From the NCBI RefSeq assembly GCF_007830055.1, contig NZ_VLLE01000002.1:1213547-1277546 (forward strand): DNA of 64,000 nt, read 5' to 3'. The translations under genes and the position numbers were made by a program. This document shows positions 1-8,784 of the stretch, piece after piece. The stretch's first letter is position 1. The number at the start of each line of letters is the position of its first letter. The notes under the pieces are model-generated. The model was not told where the DNA came from and made no database searches. It was given only the letters and a program-made list of their open reading frames with translations. This DNA comes from Lacibacter cauensis. Its GTDB lineage: Bacteria > Bacteroidota > Bacteroidia > Chitinophagales > Chitinophagaceae.

Positions 1-807
1 AACTTTACTGTTAGCTTTATTTACCCTTGCTAAGCTTTGCCAAACTTTACCATTATTTCTAAACCACTTTTCAAACACCATCCTTTGAATTGCCACATGT
101 TCTGTTTTTGGCCTTTCAGAATAAAGATCCCCAATTTCTTTTACCAATCTTTTTCCCAATGCACTACTAAAGCTCATTAAAGAAGACAACTTGTTTAGTC
201 TGGTTCGTAAATTGGCTACAACCGTTTTCCGTTTGCTTATTAGCTCCCGTCTATTTAATCCTAAAATCTCAATTGTGACTTTGCCTTTTTTTGTAATCTC
301 TTTTGCCCTTCCATTTTCTTCAAATAAAATATGCTCTTTGGGTTCATCAATACATGGATTAATTAACAATGGATTTTCTGCTAACAAACCCTGACCCTTT
401 GTACCTATCGCACAGCGCAAATTTTCATGTTCAAGAGGAAAATAATCTCTTTTATATTTTTGGCTGCACACTTGGCATGCCAAAAAAAGATTATCCCATT
501 CATAAGCTAACCACCAATAATGACTGGGTGCATATTCTTTGGAATTCAACCCTCTTGATCCGGTTTTGGGTCGAAAATTGTCTATTTCGGCTATATTATT
601 AATCCCAATACCCACTTCACAGTAAGCACACTTCCGTTGAAACATCTTGTTCAGATCAGCCTTAATTGGATTCAATATCCCTAACTCAAAACGCATCCTT
701 TCAATTTGATCGCTTTTCTGAAAGTTCTCCTCAAGCTTTTTTTTTGCATTCCTGATTCGATCAGATTTAAGATAGGCAGGGGATGCTGTCCTTTTTATTT
801 TAATCAT
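1..807 (-). CDS. PtuB-like HNH endonuclease, C-terminus beyond left edge
   Basis: The frame stays open for 269 codons from the ATG at 807 to the first base, so the C-terminus is missing. The protein has a treble-clef HNH layout: CAYC at residues 60-63, IDNFRPK at 75-81, a WWLAYEWDNLFLAC segment near 98-111, then CQVC (111-114) and FPL. This matches the TIGR02646/PtuB family of HNH nucleases, known from Septu and from retron effectors. In that family the middle motif is normally EHFRPK or DHFRPK; here it reads DNFRPK, so the usual histidine is replaced by asparagine. The upstream gene ends 18 bases before this start, so both probably share one mRNA. A PtuA-type ATPase would be expected to the left, outside the window. 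It acts in the cytoplasm on nucleic acid if active. Family call is good; activity is uncertain. Confidence 0.75.
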   Translation of the reverse strand, partial: MIKIKRTASPAYLKSDRIRNAKKKLEENFQKSDQIERMRFELGILNPIKADLNKMFQRKCAYCEVGIGINNIAEIDNFRPKTGSRGLNSKEYAPSHYWWLAYEWDNLFLACQVCSQKYKRDYFPLEHENLRCAIGTKGQGLLAENPLLINPCIDEPKEHILFEENGRAKEITKKGKVTIEILGLNRRELISKRKTVVANLRTRLNKLSSLMSFSSALGKRLVKEIGDLYSERPKTEHVAIQRMVFEKWFRNNGKVWQSLARVNKANSKV

Positions 808-825
808 TTGCAAAAAGTTTAAATA

Positions 826-2592
826 TTAAATTTTCACAGCACCGTGTAATCTGCTGTACAAAAACTCTCTTGGATTTACTCTCGCAATCTGGTCAAACTC
901 TTCTTCAGTTAAATCATCAACCATATCAGCCAGCATATTCTTCTCAGATTTATGATTGCGGACAACATAAAAGTCTGTACCAAAAAGTACACGCTTTCGC
1001 AAAATGCCATTCATTAACGTTTGCTTTAATAAAGGCTGTATTTCTTTACTATGAATTATATAACTAAGATCTGCATAAACATTAGGATATTGTAACATAA
1101 TACTGCAGATTATCGAATACCAATCAACGTACTTCCAGATGTGTTCTATCTTTCCGGGTTTGGAGTCTCCTTTTTCATCTGTTAAAAAAGTGATTCCCTT
1201 TGTTGGATTTCGAACCAGTTGAGCAGCATAGTTTTCCCTGTCAAATTCAAAAAATCGATTCCACTCATCGTCTCCACCAAAGTGCCCGAAACACAATTTA
1301 AGGTGGCTGAGATTATACCTGAGTGGAGTATGATCGTTTATATAACCGTAAAGATCTTTAACGCTTTGAGAAGTGGCCTTACCTACCAACTTTCGCAGCA
1401 ATTGTTCTTCCAGTAAACACAAATAATTTAATGGGTGGGTGAAATTATTACAGTATTCTTGATTCTCGATTTCTAGCAATCTTAAGCTTACATAATCTCC
1501 ATTTCCATTTGCTTGCTTAAATACTGGATGTTCATCCCATTCTTTTTTCTTTACTCCTCTATAGAAAATAGTTCCTCTTATACAATGTGTCAGAATTGGC
1601 AACCCGTTGTCAGCTGCATACTTCCAAAGTGGTAATAACGATTCGTCAAACGGATAATAACCTAAAGCAGGATAAATTTTAAACCCATTAAACTTTGAAT
1701 CTTCAATATATTCTTTAATAAAACAATCAGTTAGTGTAACCTTGCCATCTTTGAATGTATAATCAAAATGAGATTTTCCCTCAGCCACTATACGCCTTGG
1801 TTCTGCAAATACAAAAGGGAAAAAAAGATCCTTATTGTCCTCTTTTCCCTTTATTTGTTTAAGCTCCTCCATTTGTTGCCGGTAAACACTTTTACTATTT
1901 AAATCACCCGCATCCATAAACTCCATATCCATCGGTAGAACTACAAAACCAGTTCCTTCAGGATATTGGCTTTTCAATCTTCTAAATACGTCTCCTTGTT
2001 TATCATAAAATGCAAATCGCCCAATATTTAAATATCGACCAGCAAGTTCTTTTGTTTTAGACCCGGGCAGTATACCTAAAAAAGACCATGTTTTTTTAAG
2101 AATAAAAAAGAACATGTTCCTGCCTGACTGAAAAAAAAGTAAAAAGAACAGAATTAGTAATATTTTCCATCCATTTGCAGTAGGCATCCAAAGCAAGTGC
2201 TTTCTTTTCATCCAATCTCGTACAATAGACGATTGTTCGTGTATAGTCTTTTTTGGGTCTCCAACCGAAGCCAGCCAATCATTAACATAAAAGATAGAAT
2301 GTATAAGTAGCCAGGCTCCAGCCATAAATGCTAAGGTTCCTAATATTTTATAACGTCGTGTTACAATTTTTATGTTATAAAAAAAATCTCTTGTTCGCTT
2401 ATACCAAGGTTTAAATTGTAAGGTGTAAGGGTTTCTATACCACCACCTGAATATCTTTACAAGCTTTGAGACAGAAAAAAGATAGAAAAATGGCCATGGC
2501 ACAAATGTTTTTGCAAGCCATGGCGGAACATGATCACCTGTAAAAATGTGAGTGTGGCAGTTAATAATCGATGGTTTTGGCTGGTTGTCCAT
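826..2592 (-). CDS. Amidohydrolase-like metal hydrolase with membrane segments
   Basis: 588 aa. The N-terminus has a metal-binding HTH of the amidohydrolase-2 type (NCHTHIF, residues 12-18). Later come GFKIYPALGY, ILTHC, LCFGHFGGDDEW and VLFGTDFY, which supply the Lys/His/His/Asp pattern of a TIM-barrel hydrolase. The barrel is interrupted after the first strand by about 150 residues with hydrophobic segments (roughly 85-100 and 145-165), so the enzyme appears membrane-attached. That is unusual, since amidohydrolase-2 enzymes are normally soluble. The substrate is unknown. The next gene downstream is an HNH nuclease 18 bases away, suggesting co-transcription and a joint role, possibly defence. 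Start is the ATG at 2592. The fold call is fairly safe; the biological role is inference. Confidence 0.7.
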   Translation of the reverse strand: MDNQPKPSIINCHTHIFTGDHVPPWLAKTFVPWPFFYLFSVSKLVKIFRWWYRNPYTLQFKPWYKRTRDFFYNIKIVTRRYKILGTLAFMAGAWLLIHSIFYVNDWLASVGDPKKTIHEQSSIVRDWMKRKHLLWMPTANGWKILLILFFLLFFQSGRNMFFFILKKTWSFLGILPGSKTKELAGRYLNIGRFAFYDKQGDVFRRLKSQYPEGTGFVVLPMDMEFMDAGDLNSKSVYRQQMEELKQIKGKEDNKDLFFPFVFAEPRRIVAEGKSHFDYTFKDGKVTLTDCFIKEYIEDSKFNGFKIYPALGYYPFDESLLPLWKYAADNGLPILTHCIRGTIFYRGVKKKEWDEHPVFKQANGNGDYVSLRLLEIENQEYCNNFTHPLNYLCLLEEQLLRKLVGKATSQSVKDLYGYINDHTPLRYNLSHLKLCFGHFGGDDEWNRFFEFDRENYAAQLVRNPTKGITFLTDEKGDSKPGKIEHIWKYVDWYSIICSIMLQYPNVYADLSYIIHSKEIQPLLKQTLMNGILRKRVLFGTDFYVVRNHKSEKNMLADMVDDLTEEEFDQIARVNPREFLYSRLHGAVKI

Positions 2593-2853
2593 ATTAGCTT
2601 TAAGTGAATTTTGATTATTGCTCCTTTCTATAACCTGTAACTTAATTTAGGTACCAAAGGAGAAAGGAGATAAATAGCATTCAAAAGGTAAAAGACAAAT
2701 AAGGAATTAATAAAGAGTTCTAATAAGCTAGGAAATACACACTTGGCACTAAAATAATATATGAAAGGGATAGTTACAAATTTCTAGCATACTACTTTGT
2801 GGGTATCTTCAAGCAAATGGTAACAATTACCTTCACAATTTCGAAATAACAGT

Positions 2854-3120
2854 TTATTTCCCCTCCATCCTCTGCACTTTCACCACACCCGGTAATAAAT
2901 GCAACAGCGAATTAATGGCATCATTTCGCAATTTATCAACCTGGCAGTTGGCGATGATCATGGCGGTGCCATCCTGGTACCGGTGCAGATTAAAATCGTT
3001 TAGTAGCACATTGTTATCTTGGAAGAACATAGCCAGTCTTCGCAATGTATCCGTTGGGTTTTCGATCTGCAAGACAAAGACACAGTTCGTTCTTACAAGT
3101 TCAACTTTTAAATAACTCAT
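2854..3120 (-). CDS. Small ACT-domain-like protein
   Basis: 88 aa. The pattern VFVLQIENPTDTLRRLAMFF followed by LNDFNLHRY and AMIIANCQV is like the beta-alpha-beta-beta-alpha-beta ACT fold seen in acetolactate synthase small subunits and free-standing amino-acid sensors. No catalytic domain is fused. It lies 64 bases downstream of the RteC gene on the same strand and may be co-transcribed. The ligand and partner cannot be told from sequence. Confidence 0.5.
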   Translation of the reverse strand: MSYLKVELVRTNCVFVLQIENPTDTLRRLAMFFQDNNVLLNDFNLHRYQDGTAMIIANCQVDKLRNDAINSLLHLLPGVVKVQRMEGK

Positions 3121-3184
3121 AGCGGTCCTTATTTACACTGGCAGCAATACTTTAGTTGAAAAATATTTGTGAAGGCATTCGGTA

Positions 3185-3739
3185 TTAGCACTCTGTTGCC
3201 ATGATTGTCCGTAAGTAATCTTCAAACTTTTCCAGTGCAAGGTATTTGCCCATCAAAGCATCAAACAAACTGCTGTCCCTGCTATTGTTATGACGGGTAA
3301 ACCATTCAGCGTCGGCATAAGTATTTCGTTCTTGCACATATTCATAGAAAACCGGGTTTTCTTTCTTTAACTTCTCTTTTCGTTGCAATTGCCTTTTGTA
3401 AAAATTTCTCAGTTCGTTCTTATCAGCTTCAAGTTCTACTGTTTTAAACAGGATGATATGATAGCAATACGTGTAAAATTCTACCTCAGCATGAAACAGT
3501 GGTTTAATTTGTTTGAAAAAAAGGATCTCATCTTCTACACGTTCAAATGTATGATTACGTACAGCAGCAATCATTTTCTCTTTATATAACCCGGCAATTT
3601 CAAAACAAGCCTGCACAAGTTCATCCTCCTGCACATTCTTATTTTTGCAGTTCTTTATTTCCCTGTGCATTTCTTCATAAAGGTCAATACAGTTCCTTAA
3701 AAAGACACCTTGTTCAGTTTTCGCCGGAATCTGGAGCAT
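3185..3739 (-). CDS. RteC-domain protein, short form
   Basis: 184 aa. The stretch FFKQIKPLFHAEVEFYTYCYHII (split here: FFKQIKPLF at about 73, then AEVEFYTYCYHII) and the later EYVQERNTYADAEWFTRHN are typical of RteC, the DNA-binding regulator first known from CTnDOT, where it controls excision and transfer. The protein is shorter than CTnDOT RteC, and no RteA/RteB two-component pair or excision gene is nearby. It is therefore probably one of the many solitary RteC-domain proteins of Chitinophagaceae. Its promoter side contains several hairpins at 3800-3970. Family confident, target unknown. Confidence 0.7.
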   Translation of the reverse strand: MLQIPAKTEQGVFLRNCIDLYEEMHREIKNCKNKNVQEDELVQACFEIAGLYKEKMIAAVRNHTFERVEDEILFFKQIKPLFHAEVEFYTYCYHIILFKTVELEADKNELRNFYKRQLQRKEKLKKENPVFYEYVQERNTYADAEWFTRHNNSRDSSLFDALMGKYLALEKFEDYLRTIMATEC

Positions 3740-3799
3740 ATAAATGATTTATAGTGTAACAAATGGTTATTGCTGACTAGTTTCCTTTCAAAGAAAAAG

Positions 3800-3825
3800 G
3801 GCTGCTGACACTTGCGCAAACAGCC
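3800..3825 (-). other. Hairpin upstream of RteC
   Basis: GGCTG at 3800-3804 can pair with CAGCC at 3821-3825. On the minus strand it is followed by a pyrimidine run. It is the last of three stem-loops between the DsbD and RteC genes, and could act as terminator or leader structure. Confidence 0.35.
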
Positions 3826-3863
3826 AGCCTCTATTGATTATGAATAATATTTTTTTAAAAGTC

Positions 3864-3887
3864 GGAGTCCTGTAGAAACAGCACTCC
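3864..3887 (-). terminator. Stem-loop terminator candidate
   Basis: GGAGT-C-CTGT pairs with ACAG-C-ACTCC around the tetraloop AGAA; on the minus strand it is followed by a T-rich run. It sits downstream of the DsbD gene and resembles the hairpin at 3942-3970: both carry GTAGAAACA in the loop region. Confidence 0.5.
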
Positions 3888-3941
3888 ATTGATTTATGAC
3901 TAAACCAACATGAGAAATCGTTTTGTTCCATTTTATAAAAC

Positions 3942-3970
3942 GAGGAGGCAGTAGAAACAACCTCCGCCTC
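3942..3970 (-). terminator. Second related stem-loop terminator candidate
   Basis: GGAGG (3944-3948) pairs with CCTCC (3961-3965) around a loop with GTAGAAACA, followed on the minus strand by CGTTTT. It is a near-relative of the stem-loop at 3864-3887, so the pair looks like a duplicated terminator. The rest of the 3740-4283 gap holds a dispersed repeat and no credible gene. Confidence 0.45.
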
Positions 3971-4054
3971 ATTCCTAAACAATGAGCATGAGAAAAATTC
4001 TTTTATAATAAAGAACTGGTTAGTTCCTGAATCTTATTTATTCCATCAATCAAT

Positions 4055-4092
4055 CCTGAGCGAACCTGTCCCGTTTAAAAGGAGTCGAAGGG
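4055..4092. repeat. Dispersed GAGC..GTCGAAGG repeat
   Basis: CCTGAGCGAACC followed by an internal CCCGTTTAAAAGGAG and GTCGAAGGG. The same unit, with or without the inner hairpin, occurs at 14170, 14809, 17472, 21659, 22517 and 22552. It is a partial palindrome and appears both between and inside genes. Confidence 0.7.
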
Positions 4093-4283
4093 TAAAAAAG
4101 GCAGCTTCACATATTGTCAGACGTTCTTGATCCACTGCCTCTTTATTCAAAACTTTACTTTTAGGAGCGAATTAAAATAAGCCCCGGAGGATATTGAAAT
4201 CGTTATGGTTTATAAATAAACAAATTGTTGAATACACAAAACTTAGAGTAAGAAACTCACTTAAATAATAATCAAAAAACTCG

Positions 4284-6218
4284 TCACAACGGCATACGAC
4301 TCGCCTTCACACCACACTCAAGCCACTCCTTATACTTTTTCACATCCGCTGTGTATCCTATCGGATGATTCAGTAATTGCTCATCTTTGCTCAATATCAC
4401 ATACAGCGGCTGTGTAACTTGTTTGAAATTTATTGCTTGAAACAGCGACCATCGCTCTCCTACTGTTTTAATTTCTTTTTCTGTACCATCAGGTAATTGC
4501 ACTAACCTCTGTTCCTTTGCAGGCAATTTCTTCCTGTCATCCACGTATAATGACACCATTATAAAATGTTCTTTCATATAGTTCATTACAGATGGGTCAG
4601 TCCATACCAGTTCTTCCATCTTACGGCAGTTAACACATGCCCAACCTGTAAAATCAATCAGCAGGGGTTTGTTTGTTTTCTTTGATAATGCTAGGGCCTT
4701 CTCATAATCATTAATGACCGGAGGTGCAGTTCCCATAATGTTAGCACGGTCCTTATAGATGCTGTACTCTAATGGTGGGGGAAAGCCACTTAGTAAAGAG
4801 AGTTTTGCATATTCGGATTTAGTAACTCCAGGTATCAGGTATAATGCGAATGCCAATGCCATTACTCCAAAAACAATTCTTACAGCAGAGAGATTGAACT
4901 TCCCATACCTGAAATACAAGACTATGTTAAACAGGTAAATTGCAAGAGACAAAGCAATGATAACCCATGCCCCAATGAATATTTCTCTTTTTAAGATGCC
5001 CCAATGATTTACAAGATCTGCATTGCTGAGAAACTTAATTGCCAAAGCAAGCTCTATAAAGGCTAAACTCTTTTTGACTGTATTAAGCCAACCACCACTT
5101 TTTGGTAACCGCTGAATCCAATTCGGGAACATTGCGAATAATGCAAATGGAAGACCCAAGGCCAAACCAAAGCCTGCCATACCTGCCGTGAGTTGCCAGG
5201 CACCCCCTTCTGCAGAAATAGAGGTTACTAATAGGGAACCTAATATGGGGCCCGTACAAGAGAATGAAACAATGGCTATTGTTAGTGCCATAAAGAAAAT
5301 TCCTGCAACACTTTTGATACTGCTTTTTGAATCTGCTGTGTTTGCTATCGCAGAAGGCAACTGAATATTAAACAGCCCGAAAAATGATAACGCAAAAGCA
5401 AGGAACACGATAAAGAAGAATAGATTTAGCCAAGTGTTGGTAGAAATTGAATTGAAAATCTCCGGATTGATGTCACCAAACAAATGAAATGGAATGCTTG
5501 CCAAGAGATATACTAACAAAATAAATACACCGTAAGTTGCAGCGTTACGAATTGCCACACCTTTTGACGAAGATTTATTTATAAAGAAGGATACAGTAAC
5601 AGGAATCATTGGAAAAACACAGGGAGTAAGTAACGCTATAAGACCTCCTAAAAATCCAATAAAGAAAATGGTTAGTATTCCTTTGTTGGAGGATTGCTCT
5701 TCCCCACAGACTGCTACCGGAGTATCAAGTTTAATGCTAGTTAGCTTAATGCGATTCTGATCAACTACTTCAACATCTTGCTGCAACCGGAAACTGATGG
5801 TATCATCAATAGGTAAGAATTCATCCCCATTGGAAGCAAACCCTGTGACGTTGACTTTCAACTGTCTGGGTGATTGACCGTTAATTTTAATAAGCTGTGA
5901 ACAGATAAGTGTTGTGGAGTATACATCGATAGATTTTTGAAATATCCTATCGTTTATTTTGTTTGAAGGAGTAGCAAACTGAATCGATGCATGAGCATTA
6001 ATGCTATCATAATCCCATTGAATACTTAGCGATTCCAAACCATCATCGTTGTTTGATCTGGCATAAACGTACCACCCTTTATTTATTGTACCGGTTAGTG
6101 ATAGTTCGTAGATATTATCACCCTTAGACACAGCGGATGCAGTCCATTTTATTACCGACGACTGAGATGAAGCAGCCATTGACATTAAACAAAAACATAT
6201 TGAATACAGTAGTTTCAT
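4284..6218 (-). CDS. dsbD: DsbD-like protein-disulfide reductase
   Basis: 644 aa inner-membrane protein that passes electrons from cytoplasmic thioredoxin to the periplasm. A signal peptide (residues 1-19) leads into a DsbD-alpha-like domain (about 20-150). About eight membrane helices follow (about 180-450), with the reactive CPCVFP motif in the first and a SCTGP cysteine later. A C-terminal thioredoxin domain (about 500-640) carries WACVNC. The alpha-like domain has lost both of its usual cysteines: the segment aligning to CSNGKC of the neighbouring gene reads ASNGDE. The 150-aa gene immediately upstream retains that pair, so it probably supplies the missing periplasmic relay. The two genes are 28 bases apart on the same strand. 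Identity very secure; the division of labour is inference. Confidence 0.92.
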   Translation of the reverse strand: MKLLYSICFCLMSMAASSQSSVIKWTASAVSKGDNIYELSLTGTINKGWYVYARSNNDDGLESLSIQWDYDSINAHASIQFATPSNKINDRIFQKSIDVYSTTLICSQLIKINGQSPRQLKVNVTGFASNGDEFLPIDDTISFRLQQDVEVVDQNRIKLTSIKLDTPVAVCGEEQSSNKGILTIFFIGFLGGLIALLTPCVFPMIPVTVSFFINKSSSKGVAIRNAATYGVFILLVYLLASIPFHLFGDINPEIFNSISTNTWLNLFFFIVFLAFALSFFGLFNIQLPSAIANTADSKSSIKSVAGIFFMALTIAIVSFSCTGPILGSLLVTSISAEGGAWQLTAGMAGFGLALGLPFALFAMFPNWIQRLPKSGGWLNTVKKSLAFIELALAIKFLSNADLVNHWGILKREIFIGAWVIIALSLAIYLFNIVLYFRYGKFNLSAVRIVFGVMALAFALYLIPGVTKSEYAKLSLLSGFPPPLEYSIYKDRANIMGTAPPVINDYEKALALSKKTNKPLLIDFTGWACVNCRKMEELVWTDPSVMNYMKEHFIMVSLYVDDRKKLPAKEQRLVQLPDGTEKEIKTVGERWSLFQAINFKQVTQPLYVILSKDEQLLNHPIGYTADVKKYKEWLECGVKASRMPL

Positions 6219-6246
6219 TTCAACTGGTTAGGGTATATCGCTTATG

Positions 6247-6699
6247 TCAAAGCTTTAATGAGAAGGTTACTTTTTCCGGTGTAAGGCATTTGCCATTACT
6301 GCATGCCATAAATTCTACTGAGCCATTAATACTTGTTTTCGCATTAGCCTTCAGCTTTACCAGCTGTACAAAATCAACCTTGTTGTTATAAGAATACACG
6401 TCAACATCAAAGACATCTTCATGATATATTTCCATTTTACCTTCTTCTCTAATCTTTCCCTGCAGCATTATCAATGGATTCTTACTGAATACAATCTTCG
6501 TTGGCAAGGGGCCACCTTCGGGTGAGGATTGAGAATAGATATGCCAACCTTCTTCTAACTTCGCTGCGAGATGGATCTCATAAGTTTTATCTGCGATTTT
6601 CTTCGCTGTAAAGTTCCATTTCACAACATCTTGGCAATAACCAGTAACGCTTATCGTCAAAACACTTAAAAATGTAGCAACTGTTCTAAGTAAATTCAT
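6247..6699 (-). CDS. Free-standing DsbD alpha-domain protein
   Basis: 150 aa with a signal peptide (1-22, ending near GYCQ), so periplasmic. It is a single immunoglobulin-like domain of the DsbD N-terminal type; GWHIYSQSSPEGG and FMACSNGKCLTPE are diagnostic. The CSNGKC pair corresponds to the active cysteines of DsbD-alpha, which hand electrons to DsbC-like substrates. It is a paralogue of the N-terminal domain of the next gene, which has lost these cysteines. It is probably co-transcribed with DsbD. Substrates may include the TlpA-like protein encoded upstream. Confidence 0.8.
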   Translation of the reverse strand: MNLLRTVATFLSVLTISVTGYCQDVVKWNFTAKKIADKTYEIHLAAKLEEGWHIYSQSSPEGGPLPTKIVFSKNPLIMLQGKIREEGKMEIYHEDVFDVDVYSYNNKVDFVQLVKLKANAKTSINGSVEFMACSNGKCLTPEKVTFSLKL

Positions 6700-6879
6700 T
6701 GATGCTTTTTATTATTTCTGCTACCTCAGTCGCAGCAAAGGCTGCGACTGAGGATAGTTTTTTGAAGATTTATAATATATACCGAAGTCGCTTGGTTTGG
6801 ATCACCGCTTCTTTATGTCATTAATTTCAGTTACATCATCGTCAAAAATTCACACTAAAATTTAAGAGCTTGGCATCTC

Positions 6880-7257
6880 TCAACGATATTCAAATTCGAA
6901 TGTTAATGAGCCTGTATATTCTTCAGCGCCGTAAGTATTAGTAGAAATCAAAATATTATTTGTCATCTTAAGCCACTTTGTAGGCGGGGGTGTTGGTGGT
7001 GCAGGCCAGTACAAAGAAACACCCAACATATTACGAAAAGCAATTGCACAACTCCTTCCGTAGTTGGTAGCTATGGTACTGCTCATACCTGTTAGATAAT
7101 TTCCTTGATCAGTTGACAAATTAAAGTTGTCAGATACCCAGGTTTTAAATCCGCTTTCGATCGCTGATGCCTCAGCCATCCTGTCAACGGTTGTCATTGC
7201 ATAAATCTCTGCAATCTTGTCTTCTACTCCGTCAGCTGTGAGTGGTTGTTTTGCCAT
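6880..7257 (-). CDS. Hypothetical 125-aa protein
   Basis: Start chosen at the ATG at 7257 (MAKQPLTADG), because the longer frame begins at a TTG. There is no signal peptide, no membrane helix and no cysteine motif. It has a helical N-terminal half, a proline run (PAPPTPPPTKW) near residue 90, and a threonine/glutamate-rich beta-like tail. I do not recognise a family. It lies downstream of the TlpA-like gene and upstream of the DsbD pair on the same strand, so it may belong to the same SusCD-thiol cluster. Confidence 0.55.
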   Translation of the reverse strand: MAKQPLTADGVEDKIAEIYAMTTVDRMAEASAIESGFKTWVSDNFNLSTDQGNYLTGMSSTIATNYGRSCAIAFRNMLGVSLYWPAPPTPPPTKWLKMTNNILISTNTYGAEEYTGSLTFEFEYR

Positions 7258-7335
7258 TTTTAGTGGTTGATATGTTATATTTCCTTTGCTATGTTTTCTC
7301 AATTGTTTAGAATTTGACCCCTGAACAGTTAGCCA

Positions 7336-8676
7336 TTAATCTGCATCTTCAAGAATAATGACCTTTGCTTTTCTTTTTGTTTTTTCAAACTTCAAATCAT
7401 ATTTCTCCAGTTCGGCATTCATTAATTCAGGATGTTCAGGATTCCAAGTGACTTCAAAATTTATTTTTTTGGACGGCTCTAGGTCGAGATAAAAAGGTCG
7501 ATCACAATAGGTAGTCAATTGATTGTCAAGAGCCCAATGGGGAACCATGTTTACAGAAAGCGGCTTGCCAACTTTTTGAGTTATTCCATAAACAAATTGC
7601 TTTTTTGTTGAGTCCAAAGGTTTTAAATATCGCTTCCCATTGCCGTTAGGACTGATCACATAGCAATCTATCATTGCGTCCTCCTCATGACTTTTAAACC
7701 CAAAAAAACGGTCCAGATCAGCTACCATATACTTACTTAACTTCAAATCTTTCGTTGAAATACTTGCATAGACCGGATCACCCTTAGTCGGCTTGTACAT
7801 AAGCTCATAGCAAAAAATATTTGTCTTATTCTCATAATCAGGAATAGAGCTTATCGGGTTAGAATCTTTTCTAACAATCCTGAACTCTGCACCTTTTGCA
7901 TAAATAGGTAACCTGGCATGTATTGTTCCCGCATATGCCATATTATAAAGGTTGATCATACTTGTATTCATGAATTTCACTCGAACTATATTATTGACAC
8001 TGTCATACTGGTGTGCATACATTCCGGAAAATTCTTTTCGATATTTACTGAAATATGAATAATAGATTAAATTATTTAGATTTTCTCCGTATCTAATACT
8101 TATCTGTGGAAGTGTTGCATGACGCACATTCAAATCTAATTCATCGACTTTTAAAGGAAGCTTTACTTTCTCGCCATTTACAAATTTTTGTAAATTTTCT
8201 GTTGTAGTACCTTTCCCGTCAGTAATCGCTATAACATAGCCTGCCTTATTGATCCAAATTTGTGTCGGGAAACTTATAGCAGGGAAATATTGTTTGATCA
8301 TAGTATCTTCCACAACCTGCGTCATTTTTAAAGATTTTAAATAACGATGGTTTGCCCAAAAATCCTGAATGGCTTCCTTTTTATCTCGTATATTGTACAA
8401 CAAAATTTGCAAGCCATCTTTTTGATATACCTTTTGAATACTGTCCAGCATTGGCATCGCACTTACGCATGGTGCACAATCTAAAAACCACATATCAATA
8501 ATTATCGCTTTACCCTTAAAATCTGAAAGTTTGCCTTTGGGTGAAGTATGATTTAACATCTTCTCAAAAACTATATCTGGAACTTTTGAACCGATATTCA
8601 ACGGCATCACTTGGCCGATGCCCAACGTGGGTAAAAGCATAATTGCAATAAATAATATTCTGACACTATTTTTCAT
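7336..8676 (-). CDS. TlpA-like thioredoxin-fold protein with long C-terminal domain
   Basis: 446 aa from the ATG at 8676 (the upstream extension starts at TTG). A signal peptide (1-21) precedes a TlpA/AhpC-type thioredoxin domain (about 28-180) with a CAPC active site at residues 67-70. This is an unusual form of the CxPC motif. About 260 residues follow that match no domain I know. Periplasmic or surface location is expected. Similar TlpA-like proteins commonly follow SusC/SusD pairs in Chitinophagaceae, as here, and could process or reduce the imported ligand. The reduced form is plausibly maintained by the DsbD pair downstream. Confidence 0.75.
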   Translation of the reverse strand: MKNSVRILFIAIMLLPTLGIGQVMPLNIGSKVPDIVFEKMLNHTSPKGKLSDFKGKAIIIDMWFLDCAPCVSAMPMLDSIQKVYQKDGLQILLYNIRDKKEAIQDFWANHRYLKSLKMTQVVEDTMIKQYFPAISFPTQIWINKAGYVIAITDGKGTTTENLQKFVNGEKVKLPLKVDELDLNVRHATLPQISIRYGENLNNLIYYSYFSKYRKEFSGMYAHQYDSVNNIVRVKFMNTSMINLYNMAYAGTIHARLPIYAKGAEFRIVRKDSNPISSIPDYENKTNIFCYELMYKPTKGDPVYASISTKDLKLSKYMVADLDRFFGFKSHEEDAMIDCYVISPNGNGKRYLKPLDSTKKQFVYGITQKVGKPLSVNMVPHWALDNQLTTYCDRPFYLDLEPSKKINFEVTWNPEHPELMNAELEKYDLKFEKTKRKAKVIILEDAD

Positions 8677-8784
8677 CTTAAAACTGTTTTTTATTAATAC
8701 ATGATTTTTTTGACAAGGCAAATCCTATCACCTTTCGATGTCACTTCATTGCTTTATTTATTTACTGTGAAAAACTTCTAAAGC

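Noticed and set aside
3788..3982. 64-codon minus-strand frame
   Set aside because: Coincides with three hairpins; its translation is made of their sequence.
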